Positions 26,662 through 33,941 of a stretch of 64,000 bases of DNA are shown one piece after another. Both the position numbers and the translations under genes were made by a program. A model generated the notes under the pieces. It did no database searches. It had not been told where the DNA came from and saw only the letters and a program-made list of their open reading frames with translations. This DNA comes from Aurantimonas sp036549475 (lineage in GTDB: Bacteria; Pseudomonadota; Alphaproteobacteria; Rhizobiales; Rhizobiaceae): assembly GCF_036549475.1 (NCBI RefSeq), contig NZ_JAZHLI010000002.1, forward strand, positions 62,001 through 126,000, written 5' to 3'. The first letter of the stretch is position 1. Each line of letters starts with the position of its first letter.

Positions 26662-27057
26662 ATGGACAAGCGAACCGCCGCACTCGCGTTGGCGCTGATT
26701 ATTTTCGGCCTCGGGCCGACCGTGGCACAAGACTTTGACCGCCGAGGTCGATCATCGGGCCCACCAGACGTAGTCCGGGATGCTCAGCGAGAGGGAAGTG
26801 CAAAGTTATGCTCAGCTGTCGGTAACCAGTGGCGCGATACGATCCAAGCACCCTTCGCTTGGCGGCCCCGCGACTGCAGTGAGTTCGCGAGAACTATGAA
26901 GGCAGCAGAATTCCAGATTGGGTGCGCATTTAACTCCAGCAGAGTTCCTTTTGCGTGGGGAAGACCTCGCGAGTTGGGCGGAGAAAATGTCGGTCGAAAC
27001 TTGTTCCCAGATCCGAACTGTGGATGGAGCCGTGGACCGCAAGAGAGGTATCGATAA
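26662..27057 (+). CDS. Exported small protein, possible lysogenic conversion gene
   Basis: A 131-residue protein with a Sec signal peptide (AALALALIIFGLGPTVAQ, cleavage probably after VAQ) and a perfect GGAGG ribosome site. The mature part has four cysteines spaced across it (KLCSAVG, RDCSEF, IGCAFN, PNCGW), suggesting two disulfides in the periplasm. No family recognised. A gene for an exported protein between tail and lysis modules, with its own start signals, fits a moron. Confidence 0.75.
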   Translation: MDKRTAALALALIIFGLGPTVAQDFDRRGRSSGPPDVVRDAQREGSAKLCSAVGNQWRDTIQAPFAWRPRDCSEFARTMKAAEFQIGCAFNSSRVPFAWGRPRELGGENVGRNLFPDPNCGWSRGPQERYR

Positions 27058-27101
27058 CAAGTAATACCAGCTTTCGCTGGCAACCATTGCAGGCCCGCAC
27101 C

Positions 27102-27142
27102 AGACCCATTTCGGCGTCGGCCAGCTTGCCGAGCGTGTCGAT
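27102..27142. repeat. 41-bp direct repeat, copy 1
   Basis: Identical to 31838-31878 in the same orientation. It encodes part of IDTLGKLADAEMGLV on the minus strand. Recombination between the copies would delete the lysis genes and the SRAP remnant. Confidence 0.9.
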
Positions 27143-27364
27143 TGTATGCGGTCTGGGGGATGGTTCTATCCCACCCCTGTTCACGGCATTTGATGCGTCG
27201 GCGGCCCGTCCGCCGGTGGGATGTGGCAACTCGTCGATGACCTGGGCGCACCGGCTTGGCTGGCGTCGCCCGTAGCGCCCGCAACCTCCCATCCACACTA
27301 TCAGATAGCCGTCAGCATCAATTGGCGCAGCCGATCGCGGGGAATTGGTGACGTTGGGTAGGCA

Positions 27365-27403
27365 GCCCGGCAGCCGTCACATTGCCAAAGATGACTGCCG
27401 GGC
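27365..27403. repeat. GC-rich stem-loop of the CCCGGCAG family
   Basis: GCCCGGCAG (27365-27373) pairs with CTGCCGGGC (27395-27403) around a 21-base loop. The stem matches those at 33449 and 33706 while the loop differs. It lies in the gene-free gap 27058-27624. Confidence 0.7.
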
Positions 27404-27624
27404 CTGTTACGGTTGGAGGCTCGCCCTGGAGGGACAGCGACCGCGACGGGGCGTTCCTATCAACATCCGACGTCATACGCGATTCCCTGCCGTCCCGGTC
27501 TAACTACGCTGCGATCAGCTTCAAACCGTGACACCAGCGGTCCCAAGCCAATTGCGCGGCGCCCAAGCCTCGCAGTCGGTCATGCCGGCGAGGCTTTTTC
27601 AAGTATCCAAAAAAGGAATCCACC

Positions 27625-28548
27625 ATGGACACGTCCGTACAGGGGCGCGCTTTCATTCGCGCCCACGAGGGCAATCCGCTCACCGCCTATCGTGATCCTG
27701 TTGGTATTCCAACGATCGGTACGGGATTCACGAACGGCAGCCGGGTTGTCACGGAAATGCTCGGCAAGATCGTGCCCGGCAAAACGAAAATCACGGCGCG
27801 GCAGTCGGACATCATCTTTGCGGCAATGCTGCAGGATGAATACGAGCCGCCCGTTGAAAAGGGAATGCCGGGCGCCAAGCAGCACGAGTTCGATGCGGGC
27901 GTGTCGGTGGTGTTCAACCTTGGCCCGCGTGCGATGGGCTGGCGATGGGCGGACCTCTGGCGCGGCGGGCTGAAGAAGTCGGCGGCCACCCACCTTTCCA
28001 ACAACTACAACACGGCCAAGGGGCGCAAGCTGCCGGGTCTCGTGCGTCGCCGCAAGGAGGAGGCCATTCTTTTGCGTGATGGCATCTACACGGGTGTCGG
28101 GTGGGTGGCGCCGGAAGGCAAGCCTCGGACCACCACCGACGAGCCGCCGAAGCAGCCGGATCCGGTTGTCAAGGAAGCGCAGGAGATGCTGACCGAGCGC
28201 GGGTTCAATCCCGGCGCGATCGACGGATGGTTTGGCAAGAAGACAAAGGCTGCGGTGCTCGCCTATCAGAAGGCGCACCCGCATCTCGTCAATGACGGCA
28301 TTCTTGGGCCTGCCACGCTGGCGCAGCTTCGCCGTGACGCACAGGTGGCCAAGGAGGCGATCAAGAAGGGCGGCGGGGCACTCGCCGGGTCCGGTGCTCT
28401 AACCGTGCTGTCGGGCTTGTCCTGGCAGTGGGTGGCCATTGGTACGGGCGTCGTGACCGCCGCTGTGCTCGCCTATGTCGCGTGGCGCTATCGCGATGTC
28501 ATTGCGCGCCGGTGGAACACCATGCGCGGCAAGACGGTGGAGGTGTGA
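27625..28548 (+). CDS. Endolysin: GH24 lysozyme, peptidoglycan-binding domain, C-terminal membrane anchor
   Basis: A 307-residue muramidase. The T4-lysozyme-type triad is Glu15, Asp24 and Thr30 (AHEGNPLTAYRDPVGIPTIG), with exactly the T4 spacing. A peptidoglycan-binding repeat follows at about 185-240 (VKEAQEMLTERGFNPGAIDG, DGILGPATLAQL). Residues about 255-290 are a hydrophobic segment (VAIGTGVVTAAVLAYVAW) and then a basic tail. There is no N-terminal signal. The C-terminal anchor is unusual for lambda-style endolysins and suggests membrane-tethered control. AAGGA ribosome site. Confidence 0.93.
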   Translation: MDTSVQGRAFIRAHEGNPLTAYRDPVGIPTIGTGFTNGSRVVTEMLGKIVPGKTKITARQSDIIFAAMLQDEYEPPVEKGMPGAKQHEFDAGVSVVFNLGPRAMGWRWADLWRGGLKKSAATHLSNNYNTAKGRKLPGLVRRRKEEAILLRDGIYTGVGWVAPEGKPRTTTDEPPKQPDPVVKEAQEMLTERGFNPGAIDGWFGKKTKAAVLAYQKAHPHLVNDGILGPATLAQLRRDAQVAKEAIKKGGGALAGSGALTVLSGLSWQWVAIGTGVVTAAVLAYVAWRYRDVIARRWNTMRGKTVEV

Positions 28549-28550
28549 TC

Positions 28551-28715
28551 GTGGTGACTTCGACCGGCAATGAAACGCCCTGGTACAAACTGAAACGCGT
28601 GTGGGCTGCCCTTGTGGCGGCGGTGCTCATTGGCGGAATGGCGGTCGGCGGCTTGACGGTTGCCGATGTCGGTTCGCTGACGGAGCTTGCTGACTACGTG
28701 ACGGGTGCCGAATGA
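28551..28715 (+). CDS. Single-TM small protein, candidate holin
   Basis: A 54-residue protein from GTG 28551 with GGAGG seven bases upstream. It has one membrane segment (VWAALVAAVLIGGMAVGGLT) preceded by basic residues (YKLKR) and a short acidic tail. Position between endolysin and spanins makes a holin likely; the single TM is atypical and function is inferred. Its stop overlaps the i-spanin start. Confidence 0.7.
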   Translation: MVTSTGNETPWYKLKRVWAALVAAVLIGGMAVGGLTVADVGSLTELADYVTGAE

Positions 28716-28960
28716 TCGCCTGGCTCATCGCAAACTTCGGCGGATATCTCGCCATGGCTGGTGCGGCACTCGCCGCGCTGGCCGCCATCTATTTCAAGGG
28801 GCGCTCTGACAAGGGCGCTGCAGTAGAGTCCGACCGCGCCGACGAGCGCATTGCCACGATGGAAGCCGCGAAAGAGGTGGATGATGAAGTCGGCAATATG
28901 GATGCTGATGGCGTTGATACTCGCCTCGCTCAGTGGATGCGTGACGGCTCCGGGCGGTAG
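28712..28960 (+). CDS. i-spanin (Rz-like)
   Basis: An 82-residue protein with an N-terminal membrane segment (LAMAGAALAALAAIYFKG) and a charged periplasmic helix (ESDRADERIATMEAAKEVDD). Starts in ATGA overlap with the holin candidate. The o-spanin start is embedded within its 3' half, the classic overlapping Rz/Rz1 design. It bridges inner and outer membranes and fuses them at lysis. Confidence 0.82.
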   Translation: MIAWLIANFGGYLAMAGAALAALAAIYFKGRSDKGAAVESDRADERIATMEAAKEVDDEVGNMDADGVDTRLAQWMRDGSGR

Positions 28961-29081
28961 CTACTGTGATGCGGCGCGGGTTATCCGGCCATCCGTTACG
29001 GACAGCATGACGCTGGAAACCAAGCGGCAGATCCTCGCCAATAACGAGACCGTTGCGCGGCTGTGTGGCGTCAATCCCTGA
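28884..29081 (+). CDS. o-spanin lipoprotein (Rz1-like)
   Basis: A 65-residue lipoprotein started within the i-spanin gene in another frame. Signal MKSAIWMLMALILASLSGC gives lipobox LSGC with Cys19. The mature part is short (VTAPGGSYCDAARVIRPS and onward). GAGG lies five bases upstream of ATG 28884; ATG 28881 is also possible. Confidence 0.85.
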   Translation: MKSAIWMLMALILASLSGCVTAPGGSYCDAARVIRPSVTDSMTLETKRQILANNETVARLCGVNP

Positions 29082-29098
29082 CGGCACGCCGACTAGGC

Positions 29099-29132
29099 GA
29101 GACGCCGAGTGGGGGCAACCGCCCGGCGTCTC
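29099..29132. other. Stable hairpin after spanins
   Basis: A 9-bp perfect stem GAGACGCCG/CGGCGTCTC with inner GC pairs. It is followed by TAAACC rather than a T-run, so termination is uncertain. Confidence 0.5.
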
Positions 29133-29223
29133 TAAACCGACACCCCGGCAAGAGGGCGCCGGCTGCGTTCAGCATCAAGCCCGGTGGTTAAGATATCATG
29201 GATCACACAGATAGGCCGGCAAA

Positions 29224-29595
29224 TTGACCGGCCCGGAATTGATGGCCGTTGTCGTCTTTGGGCTGACCGTGTTCGGCGTCATTTGGGCGGGATGGCGGTA
29301 CGTGGAAAGCCGTATCGATAAGGCAAAGTGCGAGGCAATCCAGCGGGCGAAGGACGCCGGGAAACAGGCCGAAGCCGCAACCGCCTTGGCATCCTATGCA
29401 CAGTCCCAGCTTGCCGAACACCGGCTGCATGTCGCCGAGCACTACGTCACGAAGTCCGGCCTGCGCGAGGCGACAGAGCACATCATGGAGGCCATTGCCG
29501 GCGTGCGCGGCTCGCTCGATTCCTTGGGCAGCCGCATTGACCGCATGATTGAGGCGCGACCAGGCGACAGAGCCGGCAGGGGCGGCCAGCAGTAG
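29224..29595 (+). CDS. Membrane-anchored coiled-coil phage protein
   Basis: A 123-residue protein with an N-terminal TM segment (AVVVFGLTVFGVIWAGW) and a long alanine/charged helix (RIDKAKCEAIQRAKDAGKQA), then TKSGLREATEHIMEAI and SLGSRIDRMIEARPG. The layout is a conserved type in alphaproteobacterial phages, near lysis genes. TTG 29224 is the first start; ATG 29242 is an alternative. Function unknown. Confidence 0.75.
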   Translation: MTGPELMAVVVFGLTVFGVIWAGWRYVESRIDKAKCEAIQRAKDAGKQAEAATALASYAQSQLAEHRLHVAEHYVTKSGLREATEHIMEAIAGVRGSLDSLGSRIDRMIEARPGDRAGRGGQQ

Positions 29596-29650
29596 GGTGG
29601 CCGGCCACAAGGGTCGCCTCCATGTGCAGCGGGTGTTCCGGCTGCATCTC

Positions 29651-29689
29651 AGCCCGTGCTGACCTTGATTGGTCGGCGCGGGCTTTTTT
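29651..29689 (+). terminator. Late operon terminator
   Basis: A 14-bp stem with two G-U pairs (AGCCCGTGCTGACC against GGTCGGCGCGGGCT) is followed by TTTTTT, then CGTTTTT. It marks the likely end of the plus-strand late operon. Confidence 0.85.
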
Positions 29690-29761
29690 CGTTTTTGGGC
29701 TCCGAGAAGTTCGCGTGCGGCGCCATCTCGACGCGATCAATCCCCCGTGCTCTCCTGCGGC

Positions 29762-30669
29762 ATGTGCAACCTCTATTCCATTACCAAGGGCCAGACGGCG
29801 ATCCTTGGGTTCACCCGCGCCATGCGGGATCGCACCGGCAATATGCCATCGCTGCCCGGCGTCTTCCCTGACTATTCGGCGCCAGTAGTGCGCAACGCCG
29901 AAGACGGTGAGCGCGAGCTGACAATGATGCGGTGGGGCATGCCGTCTCCGCAGTTCGTCATGAAGGGCCGCAAGGTCGACGGCGGCGTCACCAATGTCCG
30001 CAACGTGAAGATCGCCGCACGCGTCGACGACATGAAGACCCGCATCACGCTGCACCTGCCGAGCGCCTGTCCCGACGCGCCCCTGATGCGCCTGCTTCTC
30101 GAGCGACTGCCGCGCATGGCGCCAGTCTGACGACTGCCCCGGCCGTCGCCCCCGCTCGCCCCGAAACCGCAACCTCAAAACTCGAACATCCCTAACCGCG
30201 CCGCCACGGCGAGCGCGCCCGAAAAGCATGGGCGACACCAACCCGACAGTGCCGCCAATGTCCAACGGGAATGTCAGGCGCGCCCTGATGCATGATCCGG
30301 GCTAGCTTCTCGGAATACGAGACAACCGACGAAGGCAAGAAGGTGCCTGTTTGGTTCGCACAGGACGAGAGCCGGCCCCTGACGGCGTTCGCCAGGATCT
30401 GGACGAACTGGACCAGCGTTCGGAAAACGAGAGAAGGTGAGGTCAATGCCGACCTCTACGGCTTCCTAACCACCGATCCCAACGCAGTGGTCGCGCCGTT
30501 TCATCCGAAGGCGGTGCCGGTCATCCTCACCGAGGTCGAGGAGATGGACGTCTGGATGCGCGCGGAGTGGGCGGAGGCGTCGGCGCTGCAACGGCCGCTG
30601 CCGGACGATTCGCTTCGGATCGTTGCGCGAGGCGAGCGGAAGGATGGGAAAACCGGACGAAACCTGTAG
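29762..30669 (+). pseudogene. SRAP (YedK/HMCES-like) gene broken by an insertion
   Basis: The N-terminal part (from 29762) starts with catalytic Cys2 in MCNLYSITKG and runs through FPDYSAPVVRN and MMRWGMPSP to GGVTNVRN. Here the normal CLVP region is replaced by about 280 foreign bases with a stop at 30130. The C-terminal part resumes in ASFSEYETTDEGKKVPVWFA (from about 30298), with catalytic Glu and HPKAVPVILTE, to 30669. The two halves are in different frames. SRAP proteins crosslink to abasic sites in single-stranded DNA. Prophages often carry them; this copy is dead. Confidence 0.85.
30008..30297 (+). mobile_element. Transposase C-terminal remnant (IS1380-like) inside SRAP
   Basis: The text after the SRAP break reads KIAARVDDMKTRITLHLPSA then MRLLLERLPRM to a stop at 30130. 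This matches by eye the C-terminus of DDE transposases of the IS1380 type. The rest, to about 30297, would be the IS right end. No 5' part of the transposase is present, so it was trimmed or arrived by a deletion. Exact borders are estimated. Confidence 0.55.
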
Positions 30670-30699
30670 AAGTCCTATCGTCGTCTCGTCCGGAGTTGT

Positions 30700-31425
30700 C
30701 TACGGTTTACCACCGGGGCATCTGTACCGATACGACTTGTCCAGTTCAAACCGGCTTTCCACAGACCCCATACTTCTTAGCAGGCCTGCCAAGGCATTTC
30801 TCGGCTCGCGAGACCATTCCAAAGCTTTAGGAATTTTAAATATTACGATTGTTCCTCTATCCCAGTAATTTGCCCTTGCAGACATCAAGAGATCGATTGC
30901 TTTTCTGCCGCATTTACCAGGAATTATTTCATTAACATCGTTACCAGAATTATAGAATGCTCTAATATATTTTTCGCATACCTTGTAGTTTTTTAGGTTT
31001 CTTGCATCTGCGATGTAGGCATTAAGGCCGACATTTCTGCTATCCATTCGTGCCTTTGCGCCAAGGTCATTGTACAAATACTCAAACATTTCGCGTCTTT
31101 CACCGTCCAATTCCTGGCATAATTTGACACGTTTAAGTTCCTTAAATGCCGCGTCCTTGTCGCGTCCGCCGTCTACGAACAACCGAACGGCGCACAACAC
31201 GTTCTTGGATACAGCAAGTTCTAGAAGGTCATTCCCGTTGTAATCATTGAAAGGATCAAAGTACGGCGACCGGGCTAGCGTCGCGACGCGACCGCAATTT
31301 TTCCTTAAGATCGAATTATACATTGCTTCCGAAATCTCATCGAAAACGTCCGCTGACGACGGTGATGATGCCATGCTTGCAAACATGACAAGCAGTAAAA
31401 TGCGTAGTCCGGAGCGTTGTCGCAT
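30700..31425 (-). CDS. Exported ankyrin-like protein
   Basis: A 241-residue protein with a Sec signal (LRILLLVMFASMASSPSSAD) and a GGGAGGT ribosome site. The mature part contains an ankyrin-like unit (YNGNDLLELAVSKNVLCAVR, then LFVDGGRDKDA) and several Cys. Codon use is clearly more A/T-rich than the phage structural genes, suggesting separate transfer. It is the last gene of a four-gene coupled minus-strand operon. Periplasmic role unknown; a lysogenic conversion or exclusion function is inference. Confidence 0.8.
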   Translation of the reverse strand: MRQRSGLRILLLVMFASMASSPSSADVFDEISEAMYNSILRKNCGRVATLARSPYFDPFNDYNGNDLLELAVSKNVLCAVRLFVDGGRDKDAAFKELKRVKLCQELDGERREMFEYLYNDLGAKARMDSRNVGLNAYIADARNLKNYKVCEKYIRAFYNSGNDVNEIIPGKCGRKAIDLLMSARANYWDRGTIVIFKIPKALEWSREPRNALAGLLRSMGSVESRFELDKSYRYRCPGGKP

Positions 31426-31426
31426 T

Positions 31427-31639
31427 TTATACCTCCCATTGCAGATAATGATCCAAGATTATCATAGCCGCCGGCTGCCGGATAGCTGGTGACGGTTTCG
31501 GCTCCCGTTCTTCCTTGGACTCCGGCCGCAGTCTAGAGTTTCCGAGGAACGCTTCTGTAGCGCGTAGGGGAGAACTGGTCGCTTTCCGCCCTACGGGGCT
31601 TTGGAATCGGAATAGGCGGGAGAGAAGCCGGCGGATCAT
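31427..31639 (-). CDS. Small basic protein in coupled operon
   Basis: A 70-residue protein (MIRRLLSRLFRFQSPVGR, then EREPKPSPAIRQPA and MIILDHYLQWEV). Its ATG overlaps the stop of the zinc-ribbon gene (ATGA) and its TAA lies one base before the exported protein's ATG. No family. The exact joints are the evidence that it is translated. Confidence 0.6.
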   Translation of the reverse strand: MIRRLLSRLFRFQSPVGRKATSSPLRATEAFLGNSRLRPESKEEREPKPSPAIRQPAAMIILDHYLQWEV

Positions 31640-31908
31640 GGCCGGGAGAACGGTTTGCCGGTGGGCTGTCCGATCGCCGTGTTCGCCTGTACCCGGCAGT
31701 TGACGCTCCGACTGCCACAGCCTCCACATTTGATCGGCGGACGCCACCGGATGAACACCTGATCCCGGCCCCATATCTCGATCGCGCGTACCAGCGTCAG
31801 CTCCATCCTCCGATTGCAGTCGTCGCAATACCAGACGAGACCCATTTCGGCGTCGGCCAGCTTGCCGAGCGTGTCGATCGCGGCGGGATTTGGGGAAGGG
31901 GATGTCAT
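31636..31908 (-). CDS. Zinc-ribbon-like small protein
   Basis: A 90-residue protein with two Cys pairs, WYCDDCNRRM and KCGGCGSRS, about 30 residues apart, consistent with a zinc ribbon. The N-terminus IDTLGKLADAEMGLV is duplicated as a relic at 27.1 kb. ATG 31908 overlaps the preceding 20-codon stop (ATGA) and its own stop overlaps the next ATG. It may bind nucleic acid, but this is inferred from the Cys pattern only. Confidence 0.7.
   Translation of the reverse strand: MTSPSPNPAAIDTLGKLADAEMGLVWYCDDCNRRMELTLVRAIEIWGRDQVFIRWRPPIKCGGCGSRSVNCRVQANTAIGQPTGKPFSRP
31838..31878. repeat. 41-bp direct repeat, copy 2
   Basis: Identical to 27102-27142, inside the zinc-ribbon-like gene. See copy 1 for the relic it links to. 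Confidence 0.9.
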
Positions 31909-31967
31909 GCCGGGATCAGGCCGAGCGCTGCGCACCAACGATCCCAAGCTTCCTGCGCAGCGGCCAT
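31905..31967 (-). CDS. 20-residue peptide leading a coupled operon
   Basis: MAAAQEAWDRWCAALGLIPA, then TGA overlapping the next ATG. An in-frame stop lies 7 codons upstream, so this is the whole peptide. The AWDRWC block recurs in the relic at 27.5 kb, which argues for conservation. It may be a leader peptide, a tiny effector, or the end of a once longer gene. Confidence 0.5.
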   Translation of the reverse strand: MAAAQEAWDRWCAALGLIPA

Positions 31968-32222
31968 GGCACTTTCTCGCCCTTATGTAGCAAAGGCACC
32001 AATCCGTGCGAGGCGACAGAAAGGGGTTAGATGAAAGGGGATTGACAGATGAGAGACGATTGGTCGTCCGCCGCGATTCTGTGGAGAACCCCTTATGTCA
32101 AGAGGCTTACGAAAAAATTAAGTGGAATGTGGCAAGACTTTTCCCCATCTTGGGCGAGGGAGGAGTTCGTTTTCCACAGGAATCGCTATGCGGTGGGAGG
32201 AGAACGAGCGGCACAGGAAGCT

Positions 32223-32789
32223 ATGAGCAATGTTCTGAGAAGAGCACCCGATAGGGTGGATTCGGCGCCATATTCCGCCAGGCATATCGCGAATTATTTT
32301 CTTGATAAGGCGGAAAGTGAGGGGCGCCCCATCACTCAGATGAAGCTTCATAAGCTCGTCTATATCGCATACGGCTGGTACATTGCCCTTATGAAAGCCC
32401 GTCTTTTTGACGATCGGATTGAAGCTTGGGAGCACGGTCCAGTGGTGACCGGCATCCGTGAGGAATTCCGTAATTTTGGTCGCGAGCCTATCACCGTGAA
32501 ATCGATTGATTTCGATTTAGACACATTCACGGAACTAGAGCCCGAAGTTCCATCAAGCGACGTGCATACCCATGTTGTGCTTGATCGGGTGTGGGAATCG
32601 TACAAGCGCTTCTCAGCAGCAGCCTTGCGTAGTAAAACACACCAAAGGGGTTCGCCCTGGGATAAGGCGTTCAGAGATGGCGCTGGATACGGCAGCACCA
32701 TCGATGACGAAGACATCGCCTCACATTACCGGGAAAGAATCTCCCTCTACATCGACGCCGCCAAAGGCATTGAACAGTCCATCGATTGA
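32223..32789 (+). CDS. Panacea-domain antitoxin (DUF4065/GepA-like)
   Basis: A 188-residue protein with the Panacea domain: APYSARHIANYFLDKAESEG (15-34), QMKLHKLVYIAYGWYIAL (39-56) and IEAWEHGPVVTGI (66-78). ATG 32223 is preceded by AGGAAG; an upstream in-frame ATG (32049) would add 58 residues unlike the family. Panacea proteins neutralise many unrelated toxins encoded next to them. The downstream two-TM gene overlaps it and is the presumed partner. Base composition is more A/T-rich than the late genes. Confidence 0.9.
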   Translation: MSNVLRRAPDRVDSAPYSARHIANYFLDKAESEGRPITQMKLHKLVYIAYGWYIALMKARLFDDRIEAWEHGPVVTGIREEFRNFGREPITVKSIDFDLDTFTELEPEVPSSDVHTHVVLDRVWESYKRFSAAALRSKTHQRGSPWDKAFRDGAGYGSTIDDEDIASHYRERISLYIDAAKGIEQSID

Positions 32790-33180
32790 TGATGTTGCGA
32801 ATGTAAATTCAGATTCTCTCGCTGCTGGCGTAGACCAAGTTGAAGGAAAGTCGCGCGGAAGCGAGCTGAGGCCTAGATATCTTCATCGTCGACCTAAATA
32901 TTATCCTGTCACCGAGGATGAGCTAGACCAAGTCACCGATTTTAATAAGCTATCGACTTTCTTTTTCAGCTGCTCCGGTCTTTTCCTCGGGCTGTCTATT
33001 GATCTGGCTAAAGACCAAGCCATTACGGCTGATATGCCAAAGGTTGCGGAAGCCGTAATACCCTACGTGAATATTGGCTCTGCTATTATGGCTGTGATTT
33101 GTTTTGCGATTGGATTTTACGTCAATTTCAAAAAACAAGAACGGGTAAAAAAAGTGATATCCGACTCAGTCGAGGACTAA
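32704..33180 (+). CDS. Two-TM membrane protein, probable PanT-type toxin
   Basis: A 158-residue protein in another frame, overlapping the antitoxin by 86 bases. A polar N-terminus of about 80 residues (PRYLHRRPKYYPVTEDELDQ) precedes two membrane segments: 83-101 (LSTFFFSCSGLFLGLSIDL) and 121-142 (YVNIGSAIMAVICFAIGFYV). A basic tail KKQERVKKV follows. Membrane-active toxins are an established Panacea partner class. Start 32677 (167 residues) is also possible. Toxicity is inferred. Confidence 0.75.
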   Translation: MTKTSPHITGKESPSTSTPPKALNSPSIDDVANVNSDSLAAGVDQVEGKSRGSELRPRYLHRRPKYYPVTEDELDQVTDFNKLSTFFFSCSGLFLGLSIDLAKDQAITADMPKVAEAVIPYVNIGSAIMAVICFAIGFYVNFKKQERVKKVISDSVED

Positions 33181-33448
33181 TTTTCTGCACCAGAGCGGCA
33201 AGGTGGAGTAGAAAACCCTCTGCGATCCTGCGATCCTGCGATCCTGCCATGCCCACGGCAACGCTCTACCGGAAATCGCTTCGCCTTCTGGCTGCACTAC
33301 CTGTTCCTTCACATTCCCCAGGGCTACTCCGAGCCGGTCCCGAACCCTCTTCCGTTGCGCACACGACCAGCCGTTCATTCTATCTGGCAGCCGCCGGCTA
33401 TCAACCGGGAGGGCGGAAAGCAGGAGACGGATGAAGTGGAGTAGGGGC

Positions 33449-33490
33449 GGCCCGGCAGCACCCAAGATCGGGTTGGGACGTTGCCGGGCC
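33449..33490. repeat. Stem-loop 1 of array
   Basis: GGCCCGGCA (33449-33457) pairs perfectly with TGCCGGGCC (33482-33490), loop 24 bases. It is followed by CGCTGGCG, and 42 bases further on by TAGCACGTCGAC. The same order recurs after stem-loop 4. Confidence 0.75.
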
Positions 33491-33560
33491 TGCCGCTGGC
33501 GAGGTGGTCGCCCGCCGCGACTTCGGGAGAGTAGCACGTCGACCATTCAAGGACGAGGGT

Positions 33561-33602
33561 GGCCCGACAGCGCAGCACGTGCCGGAGGTTCGCTGTCGGA
33601 CC
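33561..33602. repeat. Stem-loop 2 of array
   Basis: GGCCCGACAGCG (33561-33572) pairs with CGCTGTCGGACC (33591-33602), one mismatch. The stem begins like the others (GGCCCG) but then diverges compatibly on both sides, suggesting compensatory change. Confidence 0.7.
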
Positions 33603-33640
33603 TTGTCGTGGTCAGGGAGTGCCGGCCTTCCACGACAAGG
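33601..33640. repeat. Stem-loop 3 of array
   Basis: CCTTGTCGTGG (33601-33611) pairs perfectly with CCACGACAAGG (33630-33640). It directly abuts stem-loop 2 and has an unrelated stem sequence. Confidence 0.7.
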
Positions 33641-33705
33641 TCAGAAATAATCCGGTGACCGGCGTCGGCAAGAGGCATCTTGTGCAAATGAAAGTTGGGG
33701 GAAAT

Positions 33706-33747
33706 GGCCCGGCAGAAGGCGTCGGGAAACGCACCCACTGCCGGGCC
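33706..33747. repeat. Stem-loop 4 of array
   Basis: GGCCCGGCAG (33706-33715) pairs perfectly with CTGCCGGGCC (33738-33747), loop 22 bases. It shares its stem with stem-loop 1 and with 27365-27403, and is followed by CGCTGGCG and then TAGCACGTCGAC at 33792. Confidence 0.75.
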
Positions 33748-33941
33748 TGATCGCTGGCGGATCGATGATCCGCAACAATCTGGCGCGTGATTAGCACGTC
33801 GACGGTGTGTTGGTGAAGGCTGCCGAGCGCGGACGCGACGAGCCTCACCCACGTTGCTCGAGGCGCTGTATCCCGATCGCTGATCAGATAAGAAAAGCCG
33901 AGGGAAATGAGTTCAAGCTGCCCTGAATGCGAAGTACCTTG

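Larger units (their letters stand above)
27102..27566 (-). pseudogene. Decayed copy of the 31.6-31.97 kb coupled genes
   Basis: Minus-strand text at about 27511-27566 reads AAQLAWDRWC and at 27102-27170 reads IDTLGKLADAEMGLV, the same two blocks as the intact coupled genes at 31967-31636. A 41-bp block (27102-27142) is identical to 31838-31878. Here the first block is out of frame with any ATG and the parts are about 350 bases apart, so it is a relic. Confidence 0.65.
33181..33941. other. 760-base gene-free region with stem-loop array
   Basis: No frame here is credible on either strand. It contains an 8-bp unit GATCCTGC three times in tandem (33224-33247), four GC-rich stem-loops (33449-33747) and a 12-bp direct repeat TAGCACGTCGAC (33532 and 33792). 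Confidence 0.6.

Noticed and set aside
33449..33747. CRISPR array
   Set aside because: Repeats are inverted stems with unequal spacing and differing sequences, and no cas genes are near.
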